Shown here piece after piece: positions 6,988 through 15,545 of a stretch of DNA of 39,261 nucleotides. Made by a program: the position numbers and the translations under genes. The notes below the pieces were generated by a model. The model was not told where the DNA came from, ran no database searches, and saw only the letters and a list, made by a program, of their open reading frames with translations. Origin of the DNA: JAWLCQ01 sp041687095 (lineage in GTDB: Bacteria; Planctomycetota; Phycisphaerae; SM23-33); the NCBI GenBank assembly GCA_041687095.1, contig JAWLCQ010000029.1, forward strand, positions 1-39,261. The letters are read 5' to 3'. Every line of letters starts with the position of its first letter. Within the stretch, counting starts at the first letter, position 1.

Positions 6988-8412
6988 ATGGCCCCCACTT
7001 TGAACCTCTTACTGGTAAAACCACCGCCCCGCCTGCGGACGATCCGGGAACTACGGGAGATCATGCTCCTGGAGCCGCTGGAACTGGGCTACTTGGCCGC
7101 CGGGGCCGGGGACCGCCCCGTCCGCGTTCTTGATTTGCGCCTAACCGACGATCCGCAAGCGGCGAGCAACGAGGCCGTCGCCAACTCGCCCCCCGACGTG
7201 ATTGGACTGACGGGCTACTCGCATGAGGTACGAGCGATCAAGGAACTGGCCCGCGAGTTCAAAGCCGTCCTTCCCAACGCGATTGTCGTGGTCGGGGGGC
7301 ACCATGCGACCGTCCGGCCGGAGACGTTTGACATACCGCAGGTGGACTTCATCGTCCGCGGCGAAGGGAGCCTGCCCTTCGCCCAGATTCTCGACCGGAT
7401 CGAGGCGGGGCGGCCCTGCGTCGGAATCCCCAACGTCCTATGCACCGGCGCGGCGTACGACGCGGCCGCCGCCCGTCTCGTCCCGGAGTTTCCGGAGTTG
7501 GAGCAGATCCCGAGCCCCAGGCGAGATCTCTGGGATTACCGAAACTACACCTGCCTCTGGCCAAGCGAGGAGCATCCCCCTAACGCGACGATCTTCCCGC
7601 CAGCGGCCATCGTTCGCAGTTCGTACGGGTGCCAGATGAACTGCTCGTTCTGCGTGATCCCCACTCTCTGCGGGCGCAGGCGGCGGATACGCAATCCCGA
7701 GTCGCTGGCCGATGAACTGGCCGCCTTGCGCGCCGACCACGTGTACTTCTGCGATGACGAGACATTCATCGACGCCGACTACATCATGGCCGTTGCCGAC
7801 GCCATCGAGCGGCGCGGAGTCCGGAAACGCTACTTCGCTTGGGCGCGATCCACGACTGTCCGTCGGCATCCGGAGGTGTTCTCTCGCTGGCGCGAGATTG
7901 GGCTGGACATGGTGTTCCTCGGGTATGAATCGATCTCGAACAAGATTCTCAAGGACTGGAAGAAGGGCGCAACGCTGGCCGAGCACGACGAGGCGCATCG
8001 TCTGCTCCGTCGGATCGGGATCGCCGTCAACGCCGGATTCATGCTCCTGCCCGAGTTCACCGCCGAACAGTTCGACGCGCTGGCCGATTACATGCGTGCG
8101 ATGCCCCCGGCTCAATTCAACATAACCGTCTGCACCCCTTCGCCCGGAAGTGCAGACTGGAACCGCGATCGGGACCGGTTCATCTGCGACCCCTACGACC
8201 TGCACGATTGCATGCACCCCCTGGTCCCGACCACCCTTCCCTTGCGGGAGTTCTACGATCGCTACGCGCAACTGATCGCCATCGCCGCCGAGAAGAACCC
8301 GATCCGCCGCGCCGGAATCCAACTGCGCCTGCTCGACATCGGCCGGGCCGCCCGCGCCACGCGCCGGTATGTCAACGCGGTGCGCGACGCATGGCGCGAC
8401 TACGAGATCTGA
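6988..8412 (+). CDS. Cobalamin-binding-domain radical SAM enzyme
   Basis: A 474-aa member of the B12-binding radical SAM class (class B methyltransferases, cyclases and related enzymes). The first 140 residues form a Rossmann-like fold with VIGLTGYSHEV, a helix, and IVVVGGHHATVRPE, then DFIVRGEGSLPF, the standard layout of the cobalamin-binding domain in this class. The [4Fe-4S] motif CxxxCxxC is Cys215, Cys219, Cys222 in SSYGCQMNCSFC. The later segments VYFCDDETF, GLDMVFLGYES and NAGFMLLPEFT match the radical SAM barrel strands. The ATG at 6988 gives the family start; longer readings lack support. It is convergent with the KS-like gene, and their 3' ends overlap by 13 bp (8400-8412). Likely a tailoring enzyme of the cluster, but it stands in its own transcription unit. 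Confidence 0.88.
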   Translation: MAPTLNLLLVKPPPRLRTIRELREIMLLEPLELGYLAAGAGDRPVRVLDLRLTDDPQAASNEAVANSPPDVIGLTGYSHEVRAIKELAREFKAVLPNAIVVVGGHHATVRPETFDIPQVDFIVRGEGSLPFAQILDRIEAGRPCVGIPNVLCTGAAYDAAAARLVPEFPELEQIPSPRRDLWDYRNYTCLWPSEEHPPNATIFPPAAIVRSSYGCQMNCSFCVIPTLCGRRRRIRNPESLADELAALRADHVYFCDDETFIDADYIMAVADAIERRGVRKRYFAWARSTTVRRHPEVFSRWREIGLDMVFLGYESISNKILKDWKKGATLAEHDEAHRLLRRIGIAVNAGFMLLPEFTAEQFDALADYMRAMPPAQFNITVCTPSPGSADWNRDRDRFICDPYDLHDCMHPLVPTTLPLREFYDRYAQLIAIAAEKNPIRRAGIQLRLLDIGRAARATRRYVNAVRDAWRDYEI

Positions 8413-9299
8413 CCGCCGCCCGCCTCGCTCGGACGGCAAAGCACGAGGACCGTGCCGCCGTCGGTGGGGAGGACGAGTTCGCTGTCGGGCGGCCCGGCCG
8501 TCAGCAGCGCCGCTAACCCGCAGACCCCGCGGGCCTCCGGGCCGAGCGCTCCGTGCCGCTTGTCGGACTCGCTGGCGCGGGCGGGCGCGGGCAGGCGATG
8601 GGGCGCGGGTGCCTCGACGAGGTTCTCCCCCCGACCCGGCAGGTAGCGGACCAGAGCGGTCGGGCTCCCGCCGCCTCCCCGGGCGGCTTGGCGCGTCGGG
8701 TCCGACTCGACAAGGCCATCGCGCGTCAGTCTTACAGCGACGGCGAGGTGGGTCCCTTCCGCCAGGCCGAACGCGGCCAGCACGTCCGGGTCGTTTGCCT
8801 CGCAGGCCAGGACCAGTACGTCTCTGGCCGTCCCGGCAGCCAGCCTCGCCAACCCGGCCTGCAGCGCGCTGCCCAGCAGGTCGCCGTCCGCATACTCCGC
8901 GTCGGCCGGGCCGGTGAAGCCATACCGCAAGCTCACCTCTCCCAAGGCAGCGGTCGGCAGGGAGTACGGAAACAGCAACGGACTTGGGCCCTCGTCCCTT
9001 CGCAACGTGCGGAGAAAGGCCGCGTCGCTGCTCAGGACCCCCGACGCCGTCGTCAACACGATTGCGGTCGCGGTCTTGCGGTGGTCGGAGGCGGGACGGC
9101 ACCCGGCGAGTGCGGCGGCGGCGACCGCGTACTTGGCCAGCAGCCCCAGCCGCCCGAATCGCGGGAAAGGCGCACGCGACACGTCCCCCCAGGACAGGGG
9201 TCCGCGTGCGATGCGCGTGACGTCAGCCCGTCGCCCGCCCTGGGCCGATCCCGCCGCGTCGCCCAGGATCCATCCGATCCCCTGCGCCCAGGCCCTCAC
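8400..9299 (-). CDS. Ketosynthase-like protein lacking the active-site Cys (chain-length-factor-like)
   Basis: A 299-aa protein related to the N-terminal half of beta-ketoacyl synthases. SPLLFPYSLPTAALGEVSL followed by YGFTGP is the recognisable KS-like strand/helix signature, and GLARLAAGTARDVLVLACEA aligns with the segment after the usual nucleophile. Where a ketosynthase has xxACSSG, this protein reads ADAEYADGD, so the Cys is missing; neither NAHGTGT nor the second His motif is present. It probably acts as a non-catalytic partner of the ketosynthases encoded just upstream. The GTG start at 9299 overlaps the KS stop (GTGA), so translation is coupled. An Ala-rich helix (YAVAAAALAGC) precedes the core. 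Confidence 0.75.
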   Translation of the reverse strand: MRAWAQGIGWILGDAAGSAQGGRRADVTRIARGPLSWGDVSRAPFPRFGRLGLLAKYAVAAAALAGCRPASDHRKTATAIVLTTASGVLSSDAAFLRTLRRDEGPSPLLFPYSLPTAALGEVSLRYGFTGPADAEYADGDLLGSALQAGLARLAAGTARDVLVLACEANDPDVLAAFGLAEGTHLAVAVRLTRDGLVESDPTRQAARGGGGSPTALVRYLPGRGENLVEAPAPHRLPAPARASESDKRHGALGPEARGVCGLAALLTAGPPDSELVLPTDGGTVLVLCRPSEAGGGQIS

Positions 9300-10573
9300 G
9301 ACGCCACCTCCGCCCGCCCGAGCACGAGAGCGGCATTGACGCCGCCGAACCCGGATTTCAGCGTAAGGATCCTATCGAGTCGCTCCGCTCGTCTCGCGGT
9401 GCGGACAATCGGCAGGGGAACGGACACGCCGTTGTCTGCGTTGCCGATGACCGGGGCGATGAGCCCGGTACGGAGCGCCTCGATACACAGGACTGTCTCA
9501 ACCAGCCCCGCTGCACCCATCGTATGCCCCATTGCTCCTTTGAAGGACATCACGGGGGGCACGTCCGACGCGAACGTCGCGCGCAGGGCGAGGGCCTCCA
9601 TTTCGTCGTTGTACTGCGTGCCTGTCCCGTGGGCGTTAACCGCGTCGATGGTGGCCGGCCCCAGTCCCGCCGACGCCAACGCCTGCCGCATCGCCGAACT
9701 CAACCCCGATCCGGTCCGGCAGGGGGCGGTGAGGTGGTGTGCGTCGGACGCCTGGCCGTATCCCAGCACGTGGGCGAGCGGCTCACCGGGCTGCTCCCGC
9801 CCGGGGGGCGGATCGTCGAGGGCCAGCACGATCGCCGCGGCCGCCTCCCCGAGGTTCAGCCCGCTTCGGTCTGTGCTGAACGGGCGGCACGGCCGCCGAT
9901 CGAGCGCGCGCAGCGAGGCGAACCCCGCGAAAAGGAACTCATCCAGAGCGTCTACGGCCAGCACGAGGACCCGTCGGGCCTCTCCGCTCCGCAGCAGCCT
10001 GATGCCGGCGGCGATTGCCACGAGGCCCGTCGTGCAAGCCGATTCCACCACCCGCACCGGGCCCGCAACGCGCAAGGTGTCGGCCAAGGCCCGGCCCAAC
10101 GCCATGGGGTTCCACAGCGCCGTCCAATCGCCCTCGTCTCCCGCCAGCCTCGCGGTGCAGGCGTCCAGCCCGCCCTTACACGTCCCCAGCACCAGCCCGG
10201 CCGCTCCGTGCGAGTTGTCATCCCAGGCGGCGCTCGCCTGGCGCAGCGCCGCAGCGCCAACCCAGCGGGCCATCCTGTATGCCCGCACTTGCGCAAGCGA
10301 CGCCGGATCGGTGTTTCGCCACGCGTCCGCTGGGCAGTCGGTCGCCCCTCGGGCGGGCGGCGGGGCCGCCGCGGCAGCGTGGCGCAGGACGGCGTCCAGG
10401 CGCCCGGGAATCGCCCCGGCCACGTGGGCACTCGCATGCGGACCGAAGTCGTTCCCCACCGGTTGGATGCCCGATTCACCGGCCAGCAGCCGTCTCCAGG
10501 TGTCTTGCCGGCTGTCGCCCAAGGCGGTGAGGGCTTCTGCGGCAAGGATGGCGACGGGGGGGGGAGGACTCAT
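9296..10573 (-). CDS. Beta-ketoacyl-ACP synthase (FabF-like), complete catalytic triad
   Basis: A 425-aa KAS I/II-type condensing enzyme, likely performing decarboxylative Claisen condensation of malonyl-ACP with an acyl or aryl-acyl primer. The triad is visible: Cys180 in ESACTTG, His315 in NAHGTGT and His350 in KGAMGHTMGAAG. The C-terminal GFGGVNAALV loop is also standard. Its start overlaps the stop of the upstream ketosynthase by ATGA, and its stop overlaps the KS-like gene's GTG, giving a KS-KS-KS-like unit. An Ala/Pro-rich insertion around residues 64-80 is unusual. The role in polyene extension is inferred from context. Confidence 0.9.
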   Translation of the reverse strand: MSPPPPVAILAAEALTALGDSRQDTWRRLLAGESGIQPVGNDFGPHASAHVAGAIPGRLDAVLRHAAAAAPPPARGATDCPADAWRNTDPASLAQVRAYRMARWVGAAALRQASAAWDDNSHGAAGLVLGTCKGGLDACTARLAGDEGDWTALWNPMALGRALADTLRVAGPVRVVESACTTGLVAIAAGIRLLRSGEARRVLVLAVDALDEFLFAGFASLRALDRRPCRPFSTDRSGLNLGEAAAAIVLALDDPPPGREQPGEPLAHVLGYGQASDAHHLTAPCRTGSGLSSAMRQALASAGLGPATIDAVNAHGTGTQYNDEMEALALRATFASDVPPVMSFKGAMGHTMGAAGLVETVLCIEALRTGLIAPVIGNADNGVSVPLPIVRTARRAERLDRILTLKSGFGGVNAALVLGRAEVAS

Positions 10574-11820
10574 TGGTTCAACGCACCCGAGGTGGTGTAG
10601 TCCACGACCAGGCAGGCATTGGTCCCCCCGAACCCCAGCGAATTGCTGAGGCCCAGATCGAACGCCCAATCCAGCCGCTTGGGGACCACGTTGATCGCGG
10701 GAGCATCCTTCTCGGCCCGACGGAAGTTGAGGTTCGGCGCCACGAATCCGCCCCGCGCCATCAGGGTCATGTACACGACCTCCGACGCCCCGGCCATCCA
10801 GCACTCGTGCCCCGTCATCGACTTGGTCGAACTGACCGGCACCTCGGGGCCAAGCAGATCCGCGATCGCGCGCGCCTCGATCAGGTCCCCGACCGGCGTG
10901 CCGGTGGCATGCGCGTTGACGTAGCCGATCCGGTCGGGCTCGACCTGCGCGTCCGCAAGCGCCATTCGCATCGCATGCACCACCATCTCCGGGCTCGAAC
11001 TCGACAAGTACCCCTCGCCGCTGGAGCTGAAGCCGAACCCGCGCAGCAAGCCCCAGATACGTGCCCCGCGCCGCTGGGCGTGCTCTACCGATTCGAGCAC
11101 GAGCCCCGCAGCCCCTCCGGACGGGACCAGCCCGTCTCGATCCGCGTCGAACGGCCGACACGCCGCGGTCGGGTCGGCCATGCGAGTGCTGAAGACCCCC
11201 ATGGCGTCGAAGCTTGCCATCGATTGCCAGTTCGTCTCCTGCGTTCCCCCGACGATGACGACATCCTGCATGCCGGCCCGGATCAACATCATGCCTTGCC
11301 CCACGGCGTGCGCGCCACTGGCGCACGCGGCGCTGACTGACCAATTCGCGCCTCGAACGCCGATCTCCGCGGCCAGCGTCATGGACGCCGTGGAGTTCAT
11401 CGTCTGGAACACCCGCCCCGAACCCAGGCGCTCCGTCGTACCGGCAGCCTGGAGGGCCTCGATCGCCTCGACTCCGGCTTGGACGCAACTGTCGTTCCCG
11501 AACACGAGACCGCAACGATCGCTGCGGAGTTGCTCCGGGCGGAGGCCCGCGTCGGCGATGGCGGCGTTGGCGGCGTGGAAGGCGTAGAGCGCCGGTTCTC
11601 CCATGCGGCGACGTGTCCGACGGCTTATTCGCAGGTCGTTGACGTTGGGCGGGCGACCCATCAGCCCCGATCGAAACCCCCGGCGGACGCGCTCCGGGCA
11701 ATGCATGATGCCGCTTCGCCCCTCGCGGAGGGCCTCGGTGACCGTCGCGAGGTCCTCACCGAGGCACGAGGCAATCCCCATACCGGTTATCGCTACCGTG
11801 TTGCGATCAATCCTGAGCAC
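10570..11820 (-). CDS. Beta-ketoacyl-ACP synthase (FabF-like)
   Basis: A 416-aa condensing enzyme, first gene of the leftward KS-KS-KS-like unit. Cys166 in SAACASG, His304 in NAHATGT and His338 in KSMTGHECWMAGASE give a full catalytic triad. The H/C/W sequence after GH is unlike the usual GHTLGAAG, suggesting a modified interface or substrate pocket. The GTG at 11820 was chosen because it places VAITGMG about ten residues in, as in the family, with AGGATCAGG just upstream. An ATG at 11895 would add 25 poorly family-like residues. It is divergently transcribed from fabG, across a 330-bp spacer. Confidence 0.88.
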   Translation of the reverse strand: MLRIDRNTVAITGMGIASCLGEDLATVTEALREGRSGIMHCPERVRRGFRSGLMGRPPNVNDLRISRRTRRRMGEPALYAFHAANAAIADAGLRPEQLRSDRCGLVFGNDSCVQAGVEAIEALQAAGTTERLGSGRVFQTMNSTASMTLAAEIGVRGANWSVSAACASGAHAVGQGMMLIRAGMQDVVIVGGTQETNWQSMASFDAMGVFSTRMADPTAACRPFDADRDGLVPSGGAAGLVLESVEHAQRRGARIWGLLRGFGFSSSGEGYLSSSSPEMVVHAMRMALADAQVEPDRIGYVNAHATGTPVGDLIEARAIADLLGPEVPVSSTKSMTGHECWMAGASEVVYMTLMARGGFVAPNLNFRRAEKDAPAINVVPKRLDWAFDLGLSNSLGFGGTNACLVVDYTTSGALNQ

Positions 11821-12150
11821 CCTGATCCTACCGTCTGGAGTCTTTGAAGTGGCAACTAGCGCCCGCGTGCCCTCGCCTCTACGCCAAACTGTCATTTACC
11901 GGATAGGGATTGCGGAAGCAAGTGAATCCTGCTATCACTCGCCGACTCACGTAATGAGCAGTGCAAGAAGAACGGCAACTTGCCTGACCGCAAGATCCTG
12001 TATCCGCAAGGCCGCACGTCTTCTGCGAGTTGCTGCTCCCAATGCACTGCTCAGTAGGCTCGGTGGAATCGCCCGAAACTGCCGTCGGCAGAAGCGTCCG
12101 GCTTTCGGGCCGCCGGGACGATGCCATCCGCGGACCGAAGGAGGTGAATC
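11821..12150. promoter_or_regulatory. Divergent control region of KS unit and fabG, with 11-bp inverted repeat
   Basis: This 330-bp spacer separates the leftward KS operon from fabG and should hold both promoters. It is visibly less GC-rich than its surroundings. A perfect 11-bp inverted repeat has arms TGAGCAGTGCA (11955-11965) and TGCACTGCTCA (12043-12053), separated by 77 nt; inside, GCAACT and AGTTGC can also pair. It could be a split operator or a structured fabG leader. AAGGAGGTG at 12138-12146 is a strong ribosome binding site for fabG. Confidence 0.5.
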
Positions 12151-12879
12151 GTGGAATCGGACCGAATCGCCCTCGTCACCGGCGCCAGTAAGGGCATTGG
12201 TGCTGCCATCGCGTTGGCCTTGGCGCGCGACGGGTTCGACGTCTGGCTGAACTACCGCGCCGACCAGGCAAGCGCCAATGCCGTTGCCGAGCAGGTGCGG
12301 TCGTTGGGTCGCGAATGCACGCCCCTGCAATTCGACGTGTCGGATCGGGAGCAGACCAGGGCGGCGATGGCGCCGCTGCTGGAGCAGCGAACGCCCTGGG
12401 CGCTGGTGAACAATGCCGGATTCGCGCGGGACGCGATGTTCTTCTGGATGAGTCCCGCCGAGTGGTCCGACGTGCTGGACGTGCATCTGAACGGGTTCTT
12501 CCACATCACGCAGTTGGTTGTCGCCGCGATGCTCCGACAGCGGCGCGGGCGGGTCGTCAACATTGCCTCGACCTCGGGGCAGGCGGGTATGCCCGGCCAG
12601 GTGAACTACGCGGCCGCCAAGGGCGGACTCATCAGCGCGACCCGCGCCCTTGCCCAAGAGATCGCACCCCGGAATATCCTGGTCAACGCCGTATCGCCGG
12701 GCTTCATCAAGACGACGATGACCGAAGAGCTGCCTGTGGAGGAGATCTGCAAGCGAATCCCCTTGGGGCGGATGGGTACCGCCGAGGAAGTCGCCAAGGT
12801 CGTTTCCTTCCTCTGCTCCGACGCGGCAAGCTACATCACGGGGCAGGTCATCGGGGTCAATGGCGGCATCCACATGTAG
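12151..12879 (+). CDS. 3-oxoacyl-ACP reductase (FabG-type SDR)
   Basis: A 242-aa short-chain dehydrogenase/reductase expected to reduce 3-ketoacyl-ACP to 3-hydroxyacyl-ACP with NADPH. The cofactor loop TGASKGIG (10-17), the NNAG motif (87-90), the catalytic Ser140, Tyr153 and Lys157 (YxxxK) and the PGFIKTTMT segment are all present. The C-terminal GQVIGVNGGIHM matches FabG. The GTG start at 12151 is fixed by AAGGAGGTG directly upstream. It is the only ketoreductase in the cluster and likely serves all the ketosynthases. It is a single-gene unit, divergent from the KS operon and convergent with the KS-like gene at 12994. Confidence 0.9.
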   Translation: MESDRIALVTGASKGIGAAIALALARDGFDVWLNYRADQASANAVAEQVRSLGRECTPLQFDVSDREQTRAAMAPLLEQRTPWALVNNAGFARDAMFFWMSPAEWSDVLDVHLNGFFHITQLVVAAMLRQRRGRVVNIASTSGQAGMPGQVNYAAAKGGLISATRALAQEIAPRNILVNAVSPGFIKTTMTEELPVEEICKRIPLGRMGTAEEVAKVVSFLCSDAASYITGQVIGVNGGIHM

Positions 12880-12882
12880 GAG

Positions 12883-12904
12883 CCGCCGCCCCGGTCTGCG
12901 GCGG
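12883..12904 (+). terminator. Possible hairpin after fabG
   Basis: CCGCCGC (12883-12889) can pair with GCGGCGG (12898-12904) around an 8-nt loop, 4 bp after the fabG stop. It is followed by a second GC-rich near-palindrome (GGCCGGCTGGCCGG). There is no T-run, so if it stops transcription it is not a classical intrinsic terminator. Confidence 0.3.
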
Positions 12905-12993
12905 AGCGGCCGGCTGGCCGGCGGGATCGCCACGCTCGGACGAGCGATGCGGGAATCCCGAAGAGACGGGGCTCTCAACGAACGGACGCGAGG

Positions 12994-14013
12994 TCACCGC
13001 GCCAGGCGAACGCGGCCCCACTGGCCCTCGGGGCCGGCTTTCAGGCATTCGACCGGTCCGGATAGGCGCCCCTCCGACATTGCCATCGCTGCGATCGCCA
13101 CGTCGAACCCCTGTCCGCTGGGCACGGCTCCGTAGAGCGGTGCGAACGAGGTGAAACTCCCCCACTGATCGATCAGGGGCCGATACCAGCGACCGCAACA
13201 GCGATGCCCGTCCGCTCCGAGAACCAGGGCTCCCGCGGGGGGCAGAACCGGTGTCCCGGCAGCCCATTCGCACCGGTCGATCCAGCCGAATCGCCCCTGT
13301 CCGGTCCGTTCCGGCCGCAGCAGGAGACAGGCCGCACCTTCCCCTGCGACCGCGGAGTCGACGTGCAGGGCTTCGGGACGGATCGGTCCCATCCCGGCGG
13401 TTCCGAAGAAGCAATGGCGACAGTATCCGAGCAAGCCGTTGAGTTCATCCACCGCGCACACGAGCACGGAATCGACGCGCCCCTCGCCGAGCCAGCGGGC
13501 GGCACTGAGCAGGGCGGAGACATAGGACATCTCGAACTGACAGACGGTCAGGCTGGGCCCGGTGATTTCCAGGAGGATGGTGACATCGCTTGCGGCGGCG
13601 GAATGGACGGAGTTGGAGAACAGGGTGGGAGACGCCAGCGTCTCGCCGTCGAGGATCGTGTCGAGGAACCGGAAGGTCCCCGCGAGCGCTCCGTACGCCG
13701 TGGCCACAACGACCCCGTAGCGGCCCGTCCGTGCCGGAACGGGCGCGTCGGCGGCATCCAGCGCCAAGCAGGCCGCCAACGCGGCCAACCGACTGAGCCT
13801 CCCGGCGCGTCGGAGTTCTCCCTTGCCTACCCAATCGCGCAGGGTCGTGGGGTCGGCCTGATAGACGGGGTAATCGATCTGCCCCTTGGGCGTTCCCACG
13901 GCGAGGGAGGCGTTGGGGCCCTGCGGGTCGGCCATCGCGGCGCGAAGCGCCTCGGGCCCGGCCCCGAACCCTCCGACAATCCCCACACCGTCGATGGCCA
14001 GTCGCTCCGTCAC
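12994..14013 (-). CDS. Degenerate ketosynthase / chain-length-factor-like protein
   Basis: A 339-aa KS-fold protein without catalytic residues. SPTLFSNSVHSAAASDV and ITGPSLTVCQ are the KS N-domain signatures, and the nucleophile position in LTVCQFEMSYVSALL holds Glu instead of Cys by alignment with the neighbouring ketosynthase. The NAHGTGT segment is absent, and the second-His region is reduced to YGAVPSGQGFDVAIAAMAM with Pro-Ser replacing Gly-His. This is what is expected of a heterodimer partner that shapes chain length. The GTG at 14013 overlaps the upstream KS stop (GTGA), supporting a KS/KS-like complex. It is the last gene of the eight-gene leftward operon. Confidence 0.8.
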   Translation of the reverse strand: MTERLAIDGVGIVGGFGAGPEALRAAMADPQGPNASLAVGTPKGQIDYPVYQADPTTLRDWVGKGELRRAGRLSRLAALAACLALDAADAPVPARTGRYGVVVATAYGALAGTFRFLDTILDGETLASPTLFSNSVHSAAASDVTILLEITGPSLTVCQFEMSYVSALLSAARWLGEGRVDSVLVCAVDELNGLLGYCRHCFFGTAGMGPIRPEALHVDSAVAGEGAACLLLRPERTGQGRFGWIDRCEWAAGTPVLPPAGALVLGADGHRCCGRWYRPLIDQWGSFTSFAPLYGAVPSGQGFDVAIAAMAMSEGRLSGPVECLKAGPEGQWGRVRLAR

Positions 14014-15260
14014 ATGTCCTCCCTTCTGAATACCAGCGCCACATTGTTCCCGCCAAACGCCACCGAATCGCTCAGGGCGTACGGCCTGCGGACCTCAGTC
14101 CGTTCCTTGACCGGAGCCCCGCGCGCCTCCGGGTCCGGGCGGACGAATCCGGCACTGGCGGGGATCGATCCGAGTTCGAGGAAGGCGATGCTCACCGCCG
14201 CCTCAATGCCCCCCGCGGCGCCCAGTGTGTGCCCGGTATAGCCCTTGGTGGACAGAAACGGTGTGTCCGGCAGCGCCTCGGGGATCACCAGGGACTCGAC
14301 CTTATCGTTCTCGACCGTCCCGGTCCCGTGGGCGTTCACGAACGCAACGTCCGCGGGCTGCGCCCCGGCTTGGGCGAGTGCCTGTTGAATCGCCGAGCGC
14401 AGGCCTGCCCCGTCCGGCCGTGGCGCCGAGATGTGGTATGCGTCACACGCGTTGCCGTATCCGCAGAGCCTCGCCCGCACCCGTGCCGGACCGGCGGCGC
14501 GGTCGCGGCGCGACGCCTCGGACTCCAGCAGCAGCATTCCGGCGCCCTCGCCGAGGTTCAGGCCCTGGCGGTCCTTGTCGAAGGGGCGGCAGGGGTGGCT
14601 ATCGGCAATGCGAAGAGAGGCAAATCCATTGCACACGACCCGGCAGAGGAAATCGCTCCCGCCGGCGAGCACCGCGTCGCATATCCCGGCGCGAATCCAC
14701 GAGGCGGCTTCCCCGATCGCCACCGACCCGGATGAGCAGGCGTTATTCACAGTCTGCCGAGGGCCGACGAGCCCGAAATGCCGCGCGACCATATCCGCTG
14801 GGTTCGCCTGAAGGTATGCGCGAATCGTCTCCATGTCGGGGCACCGCCCTTCCCGGAAGGCGCGATAGAACTGCTCATTGTTCATGGCGCTGCCGACCGT
14901 AGTGCCCAGGCACACCCCCACGCGGCGCTCTCGCAGCAAGTCGGCATCGAATCCCGCATCCCCGAGCGCCTCGGTGCAGGCGATGATCGCGAGCCGCCCG
15001 CTGCGGCGGACCTCCGGGCCGGTCCAGTAATCGTCCGGAAGCCATGAGGCGGAGAGGGCGAAGACCGGCAGCCTTCTCGTTGACGCACGGTCCCCCGGAT
15101 CCCCGGCAGCCTCCGGGGCCCTCTCGTCGTCGGGCTCGCCCGTCCGAAGGTTGCGGCGACCGGCCATCATGGACTCGATGGTGCGGGGCAGTGTCGGACC
15201 GGCTGCACAGATGCACCCGAGCCCCGTCACCGCAATGCCCACCTCCGTCACGCCGATCAT
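14010..15260 (-). CDS. Beta-ketoacyl-ACP synthase (FabF-like), partner of the KS-like protein
   Basis: A 416-aa condensing enzyme with a complete triad: Cys175 in NNACSSG, His311 in NAHGTGT and His344 in TKGYTGHTLGAAG. The C-terminal FGGNNVALVF loop is standard. It lies between an ACP gene (ATGA overlap at 15257-15260) and the catalytically dead KS-like gene (GTGA overlap), an ACP-KS-CLF order typical of type II polyene or polyketide systems. It probably elongates the polyene as a heterodimer with the downstream protein. A hydrophilic insertion at about residues 41-62 is unusual. Confidence 0.9.
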   Translation of the reverse strand: MIGVTEVGIAVTGLGCICAAGPTLPRTIESMMAGRRNLRTGEPDDERAPEAAGDPGDRASTRRLPVFALSASWLPDDYWTGPEVRRSGRLAIIACTEALGDAGFDADLLRERRVGVCLGTTVGSAMNNEQFYRAFREGRCPDMETIRAYLQANPADMVARHFGLVGPRQTVNNACSSGSVAIGEAASWIRAGICDAVLAGGSDFLCRVVCNGFASLRIADSHPCRPFDKDRQGLNLGEGAGMLLLESEASRRDRAAGPARVRARLCGYGNACDAYHISAPRPDGAGLRSAIQQALAQAGAQPADVAFVNAHGTGTVENDKVESLVIPEALPDTPFLSTKGYTGHTLGAAGGIEAAVSIAFLELGSIPASAGFVRPDPEARGAPVKERTEVRRPYALSDSVAFGGNNVALVFRREDM

Positions 15261-15514
15261 GCCTTGGACCGCTCTCGGATGAATTTCGCCAGGGCGTTCA
15301 CCGAGGCGAAGGCCTCACGGCCCTGCGACATGTCGGCGATATCCACGCCGTAGTGCCTCTGCACGATGACGACCAGCTCGACGGCGTCGAGCGAGTCGAG
15401 CCCCGGTGATCCCTCCCCGAACAGCGGCGCGTCGTTGTCGATCTGCTCCGGCGTGAGGTCCTCGAGGTTCAGTCCCTCGATGATTGCCCGCTTCAACTCG
15501 TCTCTGATGTCCAC
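15257..15514 (-). CDS. Acyl carrier protein
   Basis: An 85-aa four-helix carrier. The phosphopantetheine attachment residue is Ser41 in PGLDSLDAVEL, and the preceding LNLEDLTPEQI / APLF pattern is typical of type II ACPs. The GTG start at 15514 has TAGGAG upstream at good spacing. It is followed directly by the ketosynthase, and 31 bp separate it from the acyltransferase upstream. No phosphopantetheinyl transferase gene is in the window, so a housekeeping enzyme must activate it. Confidence 0.92.
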   Translation of the reverse strand: MDIRDELKRAIIEGLNLEDLTPEQIDNDAPLFGEGSPGLDSLDAVELVVIVQRHYGVDIADMSQGREAFASVNALAKFIRERSKA

Positions 15515-15545
15515 TGCTGGTTGCTCCTATCCGGAGTGCCGCCGC

